DNA of 44,833 nucleotides, from NCBI GenBank assembly GCA_000421045.1, contig ATWC01000027.1:1-44833 (forward strand), given 5' to 3'. A program made the position numbers and the translations under genes. Under the pieces are notes generated by a model, which searched no databases, had not been told where the DNA came from, and was given only the letters and a program-made list of their open reading frames with translations. The stretch comes from Lachnospiraceae bacterium NK4A179 (lineage in GTDB: Bacteria > Bacillota > Clostridia > Lachnospirales > Lachnospiraceae). Shown piece after piece: positions 1-6,747 of the stretch (position 1 is the first letter of the stretch; each line of letters begins with the position of its first letter).

Positions 1-808
1 CATCCTCGACGATCACGAAGGCATTCTCATCGCCACTTGCGATCACATTTGCATATTCCTGATCCGGTATAGACAATGAAACACCTCCGCTTCCCAGACA
101 ATTCAAAGCATATACACACTTACTGCTTGTATTTGACTTACAATTTGTGATTGTTATATCAACATCCCCTGTCGTATTTGCTGTAAGTTTGTCAAGCGTT
201 CCTGAGACAGTTCCCTCACCGGAAAGAGTCACATTAAAATTGGCTGACCCGTTTACTTCTACAGTGCTGGTCACGCCGGTTACCTCGCGTCCGTTTCCTG
301 CATTTGTCCCGTTCAACGTAACATTTCCGCTGTCGATCACCAGTTTTCCATTCACCAGTTTCAGTTCTTTATCCGTTGTCTCGTGATAATCCGCGGTTAT
401 TGTAAGACTTCCACCCGACTCTGCTGTTATTGTCGCCGTATCATTAACTTTCAATCCGGCTGTTTTGCTTCCGTCAGACGGTAGTGTAATGCTATTATTA
501 TTTATAAGCAGGATATTCAGATCTCCATTCGCCTCTATATAGCTGCCGTTAAATCCATTAAGTGTAAGCTTATTGTTATCAAGGTCATAACTCCAGCCTG
601 TACCGGATGCATCGGAAGTAACATTTGTCTGATCACCGCTTCCATCAATAATATACAAAATTGTGGGTGCATCAGCCTTCACCCGGATTTCAAGCTCCGG
701 CATTGTTGTGAGCAGCATTGCCACACACAGCATAAAGCTCAATATCCTTGTGTGAATAGATTTTCGTATCTTTGCATTTTTATGTCTTATGCTTTCCATC
801 ATTTTCAT
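1..808 (-). CDS. Secreted cell-surface protein, N-terminal part (cut by window edge)
   Basis: An open frame runs from ATG at 808 to the left edge with no stop (269 codons visible), so only the N-terminus is present. A GGAG ribosome site sits just upstream. The start has a basic n-region (many Lys/Arg/His in residues 1-20), a hydrophobic core near residues 23-37 and a likely signal-peptidase site after VKA near residue 46. The mature part is rich in Thr, Ser, Asn and Gly, with short alternating strands such as GWSYDLDNNKLTLNGF and GSLTITA. That pattern is common in extracellular beta-helix or carbohydrate-binding repeat proteins of gut Clostridia. It is probably exported and may be wall-attached, but the C-terminus is not visible. 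Substrate unknown. The frame is certain; the fold assignment is inference. Confidence 0.8.
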   Translation of the reverse strand, partial: MKMMESIRHKNAKIRKSIHTRILSFMLCVAMLLTTMPELEIRVKADAPTILYIIDGSGDQTNVTSDASGTGWSYDLDNNKLTLNGFNGSYIEANGDLNILLINNNSITLPSDGSKTAGLKVNDTATITAESGGSLTITADYHETTDKELKLVNGKLVIDSGNVTLNGTNAGNGREVTGVTSTVEVNGSANFNVTLSGEGTVSGTLDKLTANTTGDVDITITNCKSNTSSKCVYALNCLGSGGVSLSIPDQEYANVIASGDENAFVIVED

Positions 809-959
809 GCTCCTTTTTCTGAAATACTTCGTTCGTTTACGAATAACAAAGAATATACTTAATTCTCCATGCATTTTGTCATGAAGCTGTATACGCAAAC
901 ATTCTGCCAAGTTTTTTCACCCGGCACGTATCACCGCTTCTCCGCGCTTTTTATATAAC

Positions 960-1004
960 AAAAAAAGGTACAGCATACCTTTGGTAAATCGGTATACTGC
1001 ACCT
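960..1004 (-). terminator. Rho-independent terminator downstream of the Rpn-type nuclease gene
   Basis: On the minus strand, AGGTGCAGTATACC pairs with GGTATGCTGTACCT around a short loop (one wobble and one mismatch), followed by a run of seven T at 966-960. It lies about 190 bases past the nuclease stop codon and about 150 bases before the start of the secreted-protein gene on the same strand. It therefore separates the two transcripts. Confidence 0.75.
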
Positions 1005-1060
1005 TCTGTATCATTTATATAAAATTCAGGACTCGAAAAGCGTCCTGTTCCACTTATGAA

Positions 1061-1131
1061 GCAGGCAAAACTACCCCCGTAAGGTAAGGTAAGGTAAGGT
1101 AAGGTAAGGTAAGGTAAGGTATTCTACCTGC
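1061..1131. repeat. Pentanucleotide array (AAGGT)8 flanked by short inverted repeat
   Basis: Eight perfect copies of AAGGT fill 1081-1120, with a partial ninth copy (GT) at 1079-1080. The array lies in the 3' untranslated stretch between the nuclease stop codon (1197) and its terminator. GCAGG and TACC on the left face GGTA and CCTGC on the right, so in RNA the array could sit in the loop of a weak hairpin. Perfect short tandem repeats of this kind are prone to slipped-strand length change. No coding frame uses the array. Confidence 0.9.
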
Positions 1132-1196
1132 TGCTCCTCTGCCTGTAAAGAACATTTTCAGCTTCTTTTTTACAAAATAATTACTCATATCCTGTA

Positions 1197-2090
1197 TTAT
1201 TTATTCGCACTTAAATACTCATATATTTCCTCTGCGGGGCAGTCTGTTCCCTTCTCTTTTACAGCTTCCAATATAGGACGGAGCACATCCTCACTCTCCT
1301 CAAGATCATCTGCCATCTCGGCAAGGGTCTTGCCGCGCAGGACTTTTTTCTGGATCATACTAATTATTCCCTCGAGTTTCCCCTCAAGCTTGCCCTCTTC
1401 TCTCTCCCAGTCCAGATGATCTCCTATGGTCATAAAAGCCTCCTTGAAAGCATCTCCGGATTTTACTTCCTTTACGTATCCGGACAGTTCTTTTGTGTTT
1501 TCATCCACCACATTGCTGTCATTACTTCTCTGTATATATCTTAACAGATTCTCTATAGACTTGCTACCACCCTTATGTCCTTTCGTATTGAAATATATGA
1601 AGTTTAAGCCGTCATCATACTTAAGCTCCGGCAGCTCCACACAGCTGTTCCTGAAAGTATAAAGCATATAGTCTTTATTAAAGATATCAAAATTCGTGAT
1701 TGTTATCACATACAGTCCGGGCATATGCGTAAAATCATTGTCACTTGCCTTCATATGATTGGCGTCGATCTTCGCCTGGCGGAAACGGTTGCTTTTGGGA
1801 AAATCGGTATCATTCTTTAAATGAGGCTCTATATCATAAACCTTTGCCACACGCTCTGTTCCGTTTTCATTTTCCACCTCCAGCACTTCCACGTCCAGAC
1901 GCACGCCCCTGTAATCCGTATCCAGGGCGGGTATCGACCTTTGTGCTGTTACCTTTACCTGTCCGATATCCTGTTCCAACAGAACCGATAGCAGCTTTCT
2001 AAAGAATTTTTCTCCCACCCTTTCATCATTTGCGATCCCACTCATCATAAAGTCGTCAATAAGATCCAATTCCTCAAGTTTCCTTCGCAT
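1197..2090 (-). CDS. Rpn/YhgA-type PD-(D/E)XK nuclease family protein (PDDEXK_2)
   Basis: This is a 297-residue protein of the Rpn/PDDEXK_2 group, often annotated as putative transposase or recombination-promoting nuclease. Members are soluble proteins with a restriction-endonuclease fold, and several E. coli Rpn proteins have been shown to be DNA nucleases. The core shows R-LDVEV near residues 64-69, then YDIEPH near 85-90. Asp66 and Glu88 are the likely metal ligands, with His90 where other members carry Gln or Lys. A FRQAKID helix follows near 103-109. The C-terminus (about 225-297) is charged and helical, with a GKLEGKLEG repeat, as usual in the family. ATG at 2090 follows a good AGGAGG site. 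The gene stands alone with its own promoter, leader and terminator. Whether it is an active nuclease cannot be told from sequence. Confidence 0.85.
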   Translation of the reverse strand: MRRKLEELDLIDDFMMSGIANDERVGEKFFRKLLSVLLEQDIGQVKVTAQRSIPALDTDYRGVRLDVEVLEVENENGTERVAKVYDIEPHLKNDTDFPKSNRFRQAKIDANHMKASDNDFTHMPGLYVITITNFDIFNKDYMLYTFRNSCVELPELKYDDGLNFIYFNTKGHKGGSKSIENLLRYIQRSNDSNVVDENTKELSGYVKEVKSGDAFKEAFMTIGDHLDWEREEGKLEGKLEGIISMIQKKVLRGKTLAEMADDLEESEDVLRPILEAVKEKGTDCPAEEIYEYLSANK

Positions 2091-2115
2091 ACACTTTTCC
2101 TCCTGTGCTTTGTGT

Positions 2116-2155
2116 GCATACGAAAGAAGGTCTGCGGATCTCCCCTCACGTATGC
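2116..2155 (-). promoter_or_regulatory. Leader hairpin upstream of the Rpn-type nuclease gene
   Basis: In the minus-strand leader, GCATACG (2155-2149) pairs perfectly with CGTATGC (2122-2116), enclosing about 26 bases. The loop segment GGAGATC (2143-2137) is also complementary to GATCTCC (2214-2208) further up the leader, so two competing folds are possible. The hairpin ends 17 bases before the ribosome binding site. On the plus strand the same stem is followed by six T, but no plus-strand gene precedes it. Confidence 0.5.
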
Positions 2156-2243
2156 TTTTTTCAGTTTACTGTTTGTGAATCTGGGCGAACCGCCTCTTGG
2201 ACGCAACGGAGATCAGATTTTTCCGCTGCAAGAAATTCAAAAC

Positions 2244-2280
2244 GTGCCTGAATGATAAATCAGGCACATCCAATTGTCAA
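2244..2280 (-). promoter_or_regulatory. Promoter of the Rpn-type nuclease gene with overlapping palindrome
   Basis: Minus-strand TTGACA (2280-2275), a 17-base spacer and TATCAT (2257-2252) form a near-consensus SigA promoter. A perfect 8-bp inverted repeat, GTGCCTGA/TCAGGCAC, occupies 2244-2251 and 2260-2267 and straddles the -10 box. That is the place for a repressor operator, or for an early transcript hairpin. Transcription would start near 2245, giving a leader of about 155 bases before the ATG at 2090. Confidence 0.7.
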
Positions 2281-2344
2281 TGCAATTATTCCGGAAAGCA
2301 AAACCAATAATGCAAGCATGGTGCTCGCTTGACGGCCATATCGC

Positions 2345-2387
2345 ACAAAAAATTCGACCGGGAGGCCCGTCACCTCCCGGTCGTTTT
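2345..2387. terminator. Strong, possibly bidirectional, terminator hairpin
   Basis: CGACCGGGAGG (2355-2365) pairs perfectly with CCTCCCGGTCG (2373-2383) around a 7-base loop. On the minus strand the stem is followed by AA and six T; on the plus strand by TTTT. The minus-strand direction looks stronger and would end transcripts coming from rnpB or from the candidate small RNA. Confidence 0.8.
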
Positions 2388-2486
2388 GTGTCTAAGCTTC
2401 TGCCTGCCTCCGGTGATCCAGAAAGGATACGATAGGCCCGGCATCGTTACAGGGAGCCCTGAACTTTTGACCGCAGTCAGAAGACA
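2348..2486 (-). ncRNA. Candidate structured small RNA (family not recognised)
   Basis: On the minus strand, a -10-like TACAAT at 2498-2493 (weak -35 TTGTTC at 2520-2515) precedes a stretch whose ends pair. CTTCTG-A-CTGC (2483-2473) matches GCAG-G-CAGAAG (2407-2397), broken only by one A/G mismatch. Between them are smaller hairpins: GTTCAGG with CCTGTAAC (bulged T), CGAT with ATCG, and ATCC with GGAT. It finishes at a strong GC hairpin followed by six T. No plausible open frame or codon bias is seen. It was compared by eye with 6S, SRP and tmRNA hallmarks and no match was found. It could instead be a relic of a mobile element. Confidence 0.4.
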
Positions 2487-2512
2487 AGGGGCATTGTAAC
2501 AGATAAAATTTC

Positions 2513-2575
2513 AGGAACAAGGGTCACGACAACTTCTGTCGTTTAAATGACATCTCTTGCAGTTTTAATGACATC
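2513..2575. repeat. Three tandem 21-bp repeats, IS21-terminus-like
   Basis: On the minus strand, two adjacent 21-bp blocks share GATGTCATT(A/T)AAAC (2575-2555 and 2554-2534). A third, more diverged block starts GTTGTCGT (2533-2513). Multiple tandem repeats with TGTCA-TTAAA character are typical of the ends of IS21-family insertion sequences. No transposase gene is next to them, so this would be a relic or solo end. The repeat spacing is seen directly; the IS21 link is inference. Confidence 0.5.
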
Positions 2576-2600
2576 TCCTGATAAAACTTAAGATAAAATA

Positions 2601-2950
2601 GAGCGGAATTGTAAGCCGGGTTCTGTCATAGCACAATGTGCCGGGATGATCATCTGTCTAGGCCATACGTTGCCGTATGGCTCAAGCGATCCACCTGAGA
2701 GCGGGCCGGGCAGACCCATAGCCCTCTGTTTGATCTTGCTTCGGATGGGGTTTACAATGCGTCATGCGTTACCGCCTGACCGGTAGTCTCTTACACTGCC
2801 TTTTCACCATTACCGTTTGCACGGCTGTATATTTTCTGCTGCACTTTCCCGGGAGTCGCCTCCGCCGGACGTTATCCGGCATCCTGCCCTGTGAAGCCCG
2901 GACTTTCCTCGAGACAGGCTAAGCCTGGCGCGCGATCATCCATTCCGCTC
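2601..2950 (-). ncRNA. rnpB: RNase P RNA (catalytic RNA of tRNA 5' processing)
   Basis: The minus strand carries the hallmark conserved core GAGGAAAGTCCGGGCT, followed by GGATAACGTCCGGC, the conserved middle (GTGAAAAGGCAGTGTAAGAG and AGACTACCGG) and a 3' segment ending in GAACCCGGCTTACA. The ends pair to form helix P1 (GAGCGGAAT at 2950-2942 with ATTCCGCTC at 2609-2601), which sets the boundaries. The layout suggests bacterial type A. The RNA is the ribozyme subunit that removes 5' leaders from tRNA precursors together with the RnpA protein. It is transcribed from its own promoter, 45 bases after the stop codon of the LytTR gene. Confidence 0.97.
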
Positions 2951-2959
2951 ATGACGGCT

Positions 2960-2984
2960 ATTATACCATAAGCTTATCCTTTTC
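2960..2984 (-). promoter_or_regulatory. Promoter of rnpB (extended -10)
   Basis: Minus-strand TATAAT at 2965-2960 is preceded by TGG, giving the extended -10 TGGTATAAT. A weak -35 (TGACGA-like) lies about 17 bases further up. The predicted start, 7-9 bases downstream, falls at the 5' end of helix P1. Confidence 0.75.
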
Positions 2985-2994
2985 GTCATCCTGT

Positions 2995-3351
2995 TTACCC
3001 TTTACAATACTTTTCAATACAGGCACCTATAACATGCTTATGACGCCCTCTGCTGATCAGGCACACCTCGCCTGAGCATAAATACAATTCACTGCCTTTA
3101 ATACTTCTGATGTGTGTAAAATTGACGAACTCTGTTTTTGAAACCCTTACAAAAATCCCTGCAAGTCTTTCCAGTTCCTCGGCCAGCACAGTGAGTCTCT
3201 TTGCAGTACGAAACTCGCTTCCGTCACTGCAATAAAAATGAGCATTTCTTCCCATGTGTCGTACTCTGACTATCTCTGTAACCCTAAGAAAATCTATACT
3301 CCCCCTCCCGAAAACTACTACTCTTTTCTCAGAAAAATCTTCTGAATTCAT
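2995..3351 (-). CDS. LytTR-family DNA-binding domain protein
   Basis: A 118-residue protein that is little more than a LytTR DNA-binding domain. It has VRHMGRNAHFYCSDGSEFR (strands 2-3), TVLAEELERLAG (the helix) and FVRVSKTEFVNFTHIRSI near residues 68-85, the signature that precedes the last strands. LytTR domains bind imperfect direct repeats and usually form the output half of response regulators. Here no receiver domain is present, so it is a stand-alone regulator. An in-frame TAA lies 12 bases upstream, fixing the ATG at 3351 as the earliest start, with a GAGG site. No target or partner kinase is adjacent; rnpB follows on the same strand but has its own promoter. Confidence 0.85.
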   Translation of the reverse strand: MNSEDFSEKRVVVFGRGSIDFLRVTEIVRVRHMGRNAHFYCSDGSEFRTAKRLTVLAEELERLAGIFVRVSKTEFVNFTHIRSIKGSELYLCSGEVCLISRGRHKHVIGACIEKYCKG

Positions 3352-3388
3352 ATAGACCTCTTATTCTTTACTGGGTTCCTGTCTGCTG

Positions 3389-3412
3389 TTAAAATAACCT
3401 CCTTCCTTTCAT
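3389..3412 (-). other. Possible 7-codon leader ORF with Shine-Dalgarno-like sequence
   Basis: ATG at 3412 opens a frame encoding MKGRRLF followed by TAA. Its tandem AGG AGG arginine codons form a perfect AAGGAGG-type ribosome site with no usable start codon at normal distance behind it. It lies 38 bases before the LytTR gene. It could be a leader peptide, a decoy ribosome site or chance. Confidence 0.25.
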
Positions 3413-3500
3413 ATTTCCGTAAGATGCAGGATTTCATCCCCGGATGGTATTTATGATCCACTGCCGCATTTCTCATGCTGCACCGGTCATCTTCTCAGAG

Positions 3501-3537
3501 GGGCAAATAAGCCTGCAGAATAATACTGCAGGCTTAT
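3501..3537 (-). terminator. Hairpin terminator after the nucleoside kinase gene
   Basis: A perfect 12-bp stem, ATAAGCCTGCAG with CTGCAGGCTTAT (3507-3518 and 3526-3537), has a 7-base loop. It lies 35 bases past the kinase stop codon. The T tract on the minus strand is short (TTT), so termination may be partial. Confidence 0.6.
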
Positions 3538-3572
3538 CAAAGAAGCATTATTATCAATTATACCAGGTCAGA

Positions 3573-5231
3573 TCACACGTTAAAGCAGGAGCCTCCGACA
3601 AATTCACGCACAAGTGAATTGAACGGCAACTTCTCACTGCTTATAGGCAGGAAATAATCCAGGAATTTTAGAAGTCGCTTAGCCTCCTGATATTCCGGCG
3701 CATCAACAGGCACAGAATAAAGAAGAGGTTCTGCAAACGGCTTTAATACTGCAAGTTCATAGATCGAAGCAGAATTGAAAGTTGCATCGACGCTTTCCTG
3801 GAACGGAAAGATATTTTCAGACTCACCGCGTCTTACGGAAGGCCACATGCCAATAGTGCGCACAGCCGATGCTCCGCGTGTTCTGGCATCTCTGACCATT
3901 CTTCTTATAAGGCGGTTGTCTGTAGTAGGTATCCTGTTATGCATATCTATATTAAGTGTTGTAAGCGCGCTGATGTATATCTTATACTTACTCTCTACAG
4001 GAAGTGCATAGCTCATCTTATCGTTAAGTCCGTGGATACCTTCGATAACGAGCACGTCATCAGGACCAAGCTGCTTTGTGTTTCCTTTGTATTCTCTTTC
4101 ACCGGTAACAAAGTTAAAGGTCGGAAGAGATACTTCTTTTCCTGCAAGCAGTTCAAGCATGTCATGATTAAAAAGTTCTACATCGATAGCTTCCAGACAC
4201 TCAAAATTATAATTGCCATTTTCATCCTTAGGCGTATCAACTCTGTTCTTGAAATAATCATCAACCGGGATCGGATGAGGATTAAGACCAAAGGATGCAA
4301 GCTGAACCGAAAGTCTGTGTGAGAAGGTTGTCTTTCCCGAAGATGAAGGACCTGCGATCATGACAAACTTCACGCCTCCACGTTTAACTATATCTGAAGC
4401 GATCTCGGCGATACGTCTTTCCTGAAGAGCTTCCTGTATAAGTATCACATCTTCCATCGAACCTGAACATATTTTTTCATTGAGGTCGCCCACGGTATTG
4501 ATGTGCATTTTCTTTCCCCAGTCTGTTGCCGTATCAAGAGCACCGAACAGTTTCTCCTGAGGCACAAACGGTTTCAGGCAGTCATCTCCTCTTTCGGGAA
4601 GAACGAGCATGAATCCATCTTCGTACTTAACAAGATCAAAGAGTTTCATCATTCCCGTTGAAGGAAGCATATATCCGTAGTAATAATCCTTATACCCATC
4701 CAGGTCATAAACATTGACACTTGACCCTCTCCTGAATCTGAAGAGCCTGTCCTTGTCAGACATGCCGCTTTCCTTAAACATCTGACGAGCCTCGTATGTG
4801 GGCATGCTGGTCTTATTTATCGGCATATCGGCATCAATGATCTCCTGCATGCGTGTCTTAACCTTTGCAAGAAAGGCATCATCAATGCCGGCATCATACT
4901 GAGGTCTTACAAAGTATCCGTTGCCTATCGCAAATTCAACCTTGAAGAGTTTTGTCTTGTCATGACCCATCACATCGTCAAGAGCCTTCACAAGGATAAG
5001 GATCGCAGTCCTAACATAAGTCTTGTGTCCACTGTTATCAGCAAATGTAATAAACTCTATCTGCGCATCTTTTTCTGCGCACTTTTTAAGTTCTCTGTAT
5101 TTTCCATTCTCGGATACAAGTGCTATACCCGCCTTTGACTCTTTCTCAAAGTCCTTTGCTATCTTAAGGAAAGGAGTTCCTGCCTCATAACAATATTCCT
5201 TCCCCCCGATCGTAAGTTTCACTTCACTCAT
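3573..5231 (-). CDS. Nucleoside (uridine-type) kinase with N-terminal TGS-like and ThrRS-editing-like domains
   Basis: This 552-residue protein belongs to the long uridine kinase/phosphoribulokinase-like family of Firmicutes. Residues 1-60 look like a TGS/ubiquitin-like fold. Residues about 65-240 resemble the second additional domain of threonyl-tRNA synthetase. From about residue 285 comes a P-loop kinase: Walker A GPSSSGKTT near 294-302, PVDDYFKNR for the catalytic Asp, and VLVIEGIHGLN for the second acidic motif. It is expected to phosphorylate a nucleoside using ATP or GTP in the cytosol; the exact substrate of these long versions is uncertain. ATG at 5231 follows AGGAGGT. It is the last gene of the purL-dgt-dnaG run, 24 bases behind the Nif3 gene, and ends before a hairpin. 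Confidence 0.88.
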   Translation of the reverse strand: MSEVKLTIGGKEYCYEAGTPFLKIAKDFEKESKAGIALVSENGKYRELKKCAEKDAQIEFITFADNSGHKTYVRTAILILVKALDDVMGHDKTKLFKVEFAIGNGYFVRPQYDAGIDDAFLAKVKTRMQEIIDADMPINKTSMPTYEARQMFKESGMSDKDRLFRFRRGSSVNVYDLDGYKDYYYGYMLPSTGMMKLFDLVKYEDGFMLVLPERGDDCLKPFVPQEKLFGALDTATDWGKKMHINTVGDLNEKICSGSMEDVILIQEALQERRIAEIASDIVKRGGVKFVMIAGPSSSGKTTFSHRLSVQLASFGLNPHPIPVDDYFKNRVDTPKDENGNYNFECLEAIDVELFNHDMLELLAGKEVSLPTFNFVTGEREYKGNTKQLGPDDVLVIEGIHGLNDKMSYALPVESKYKIYISALTTLNIDMHNRIPTTDNRLIRRMVRDARTRGASAVRTIGMWPSVRRGESENIFPFQESVDATFNSASIYELAVLKPFAEPLLYSVPVDAPEYQEAKRLLKFLDYFLPISSEKLPFNSLVREFVGGSCFNV

Positions 5232-5255
5232 AAAATACCTCCTGTTTGTATTATC

Positions 5256-6038
5256 TCATATCACCGTAAACGGTGCATTCTCGGATGCTATACTAACCTG
5301 TATTCCCGGCATCTCCCGCATTATAAAATCTTTCATGTACGGACAGAATATCTTTTCCAGCCCGAAGTGCCCTGCATCTATCACCGCAAGTCCTGCAGCA
5401 ACCGCATCAATCCCTTCATGATGATCTATATCGCCACTGATCAGCACATCACTCCCGGCTTCTATCGCATATCTGCTCATATGCTTTCCGGATCCCGGTG
5501 AGATGGCTGCCCTTTTTACCTTTCTTTCAGGATCGCCGAATATCCTCACGTTATCTATCATGAAGACTTCCTTAACCATTTCGGCACATTCCTTAAGTGT
5601 CATCTCATATGGCAGTTCTCCTGCCCTTCCAATGCCCTCTTCGGTAATCTGATCCTTATGTGTAACCATAAGGACCTTCCTTCCGCTGAGTTCTATCCTG
5701 TCGGCCGCTTCGTCAGCCATGCCCACAACATCAAAATTGGTATGCATTGCGTAGCAGGCTACATCCTCTGCTATCAGTTTGAGCAGACGTCTTCCGACTA
5801 TATCTTTATCCGAAATATGGGATATCGACGGAAAGATGAGCGGATGATGTGTCAGCAGCAGATCAGCATCTGTCAGAACTGCTTCCTCTGTTACCGCATC
5901 AGTGGCATCTACAGCAAGGAGGACCGAACGGATTTCCTTATCATGCCTGCCGCACATAAGTCCCGAATTATCCCAGCTTTCAGCAAAATCAGCCGGCGAG
6001 AATTCTTCGAACTTCGCTATCACATCCTCAAGTTTCAT
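5256..6038 (-). CDS. Nif3-like dinuclear metal-centre protein
   Basis: A 260-residue member of the Nif3/YqfO/YbgI family, which forms hexameric rings with a two-metal site in each subunit. The metal motifs are visible: LLLTHHPLIF near residues 60-69, AMHTNFD near 97-103, and GHFGLEKIFCP near 222-232. The biochemical role is unsettled; some homologues are annotated as GTP cyclohydrolase I type 2. The length is that of the short version without the PII-like insert found in B. subtilis YqfO. The start overlaps the end of trmK by 11 bases and has a GGGGGTGAGG site. Pairing of trmK and nif3 is a widespread conserved neighbourhood in Firmicutes, suggesting linked function. Confidence 0.9.
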   Translation of the reverse strand: MKLEDVIAKFEEFSPADFAESWDNSGLMCGRHDKEIRSVLLAVDATDAVTEEAVLTDADLLLTHHPLIFPSISHISDKDIVGRRLLKLIAEDVACYAMHTNFDVVGMADEAADRIELSGRKVLMVTHKDQITEEGIGRAGELPYEMTLKECAEMVKEVFMIDNVRIFGDPERKVKRAAISPGSGKHMSRYAIEAGSDVLISGDIDHHEGIDAVAAGLAVIDAGHFGLEKIFCPYMKDFIMREMPGIQVSIASENAPFTVI

Positions 6039-6747
6039 AAACCCTCACCCCCTTGTCTATAAGACTGTCCAGGTTTTCAAGTTCAATGAGCCTTGCCTTT
6101 AATCTCTCATTGTCCGAATTTTTTGAAAGTGCCTTTTCAATATCAGAAACAGCATCCGAAATGATCGACTTCCTTCTGATCAGATATTCCTTCAGAAGAC
6201 TGTTTTTATTATTTAAAAGCAGGGGACCGAATTCATAAGCTTCTTCACCCATACCTTCATAAGCTTCATCATTTCCGCCCGGAACAAATTTCATCAGAAA
6301 ATAAAACTTGTCATCCTCTATGACCATCATTTCATCTTTGAGCGAAAACCCTGCATCATGCAGGAAATGTCTTACCTCTCCAAGCTCTGACTGAGGTTGC
6401 AGCACAAAATGATCAAGAGATAAAAAAATATCCGGATGAGCTTTTAATATATTTATTATAAGCCTTCCGCCCATTCCTGCGGTAATAACTGTATCAGCCT
6501 CTCCGATCTGTAATTTATCCACACCGTCGGAAAGTCTGAGTTCTATCCGCTCATCAAGACCTTTTGCCCTGACATTCTCCTCTGCGGCTTTAAGCGGACC
6601 TTTGCGCAGATCCATCGCTATACACTTTTCAAATCTCCCGGATTCCACAAGGTCTATGGCAACATAGCCGTGATCGCAGCCTATATCTGCCGCGCAGGTT
6701 CCAACTCCCGCAAATCCGGACACTGCCTTCAGTCTTTCAGAGAGCAT
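6028..6747 (-). CDS. trmK: tRNA (adenine(22)-N1)-methyltransferase
   Basis: A SAM-dependent methyltransferase of the TrmK/YqfN family, which makes m1A22 in the D-arm of tRNAs in Gram-positive bacteria. Motif I for SAM binding is CAADIGCDHGYVAIDL near residues 18-33. Other motifs are AMDLRKGPLKAAEEN (acidic loop binding the ribose) and TVITAGMGGRLI, typical of the family. The frame extends upstream to a TTG at 6762. ATG at 6747 (MLSERLKAV) matches the usual family start and overlaps dnaG by only 11 bases, so it is preferred (239 residues). The C-terminal 60 residues form the expected coiled-coil helices. It is translationally coupled to both neighbours. Confidence 0.92.
   Translation of the reverse strand: MLSERLKAVSGFAGVGTCAADIGCDHGYVAIDLVESGRFEKCIAMDLRKGPLKAAEENVRAKGLDERIELRLSDGVDKLQIGEADTVITAGMGGRLIINILKAHPDIFLSLDHFVLQPQSELGEVRHFLHDAGFSLKDEMMVIEDDKFYFLMKFVPGGNDEAYEGMGEEAYEFGPLLLNNKNSLLKEYLIRRKSIISDAVSDIEKALSKNSDNERLKARLIELENLDSLIDKGVRVYET

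Noticed and set aside
1079-1120. CRISPR array
   Set aside because: The units are 5 bp with no spacers and no cas gene nearby; it is a simple tandem repeat.
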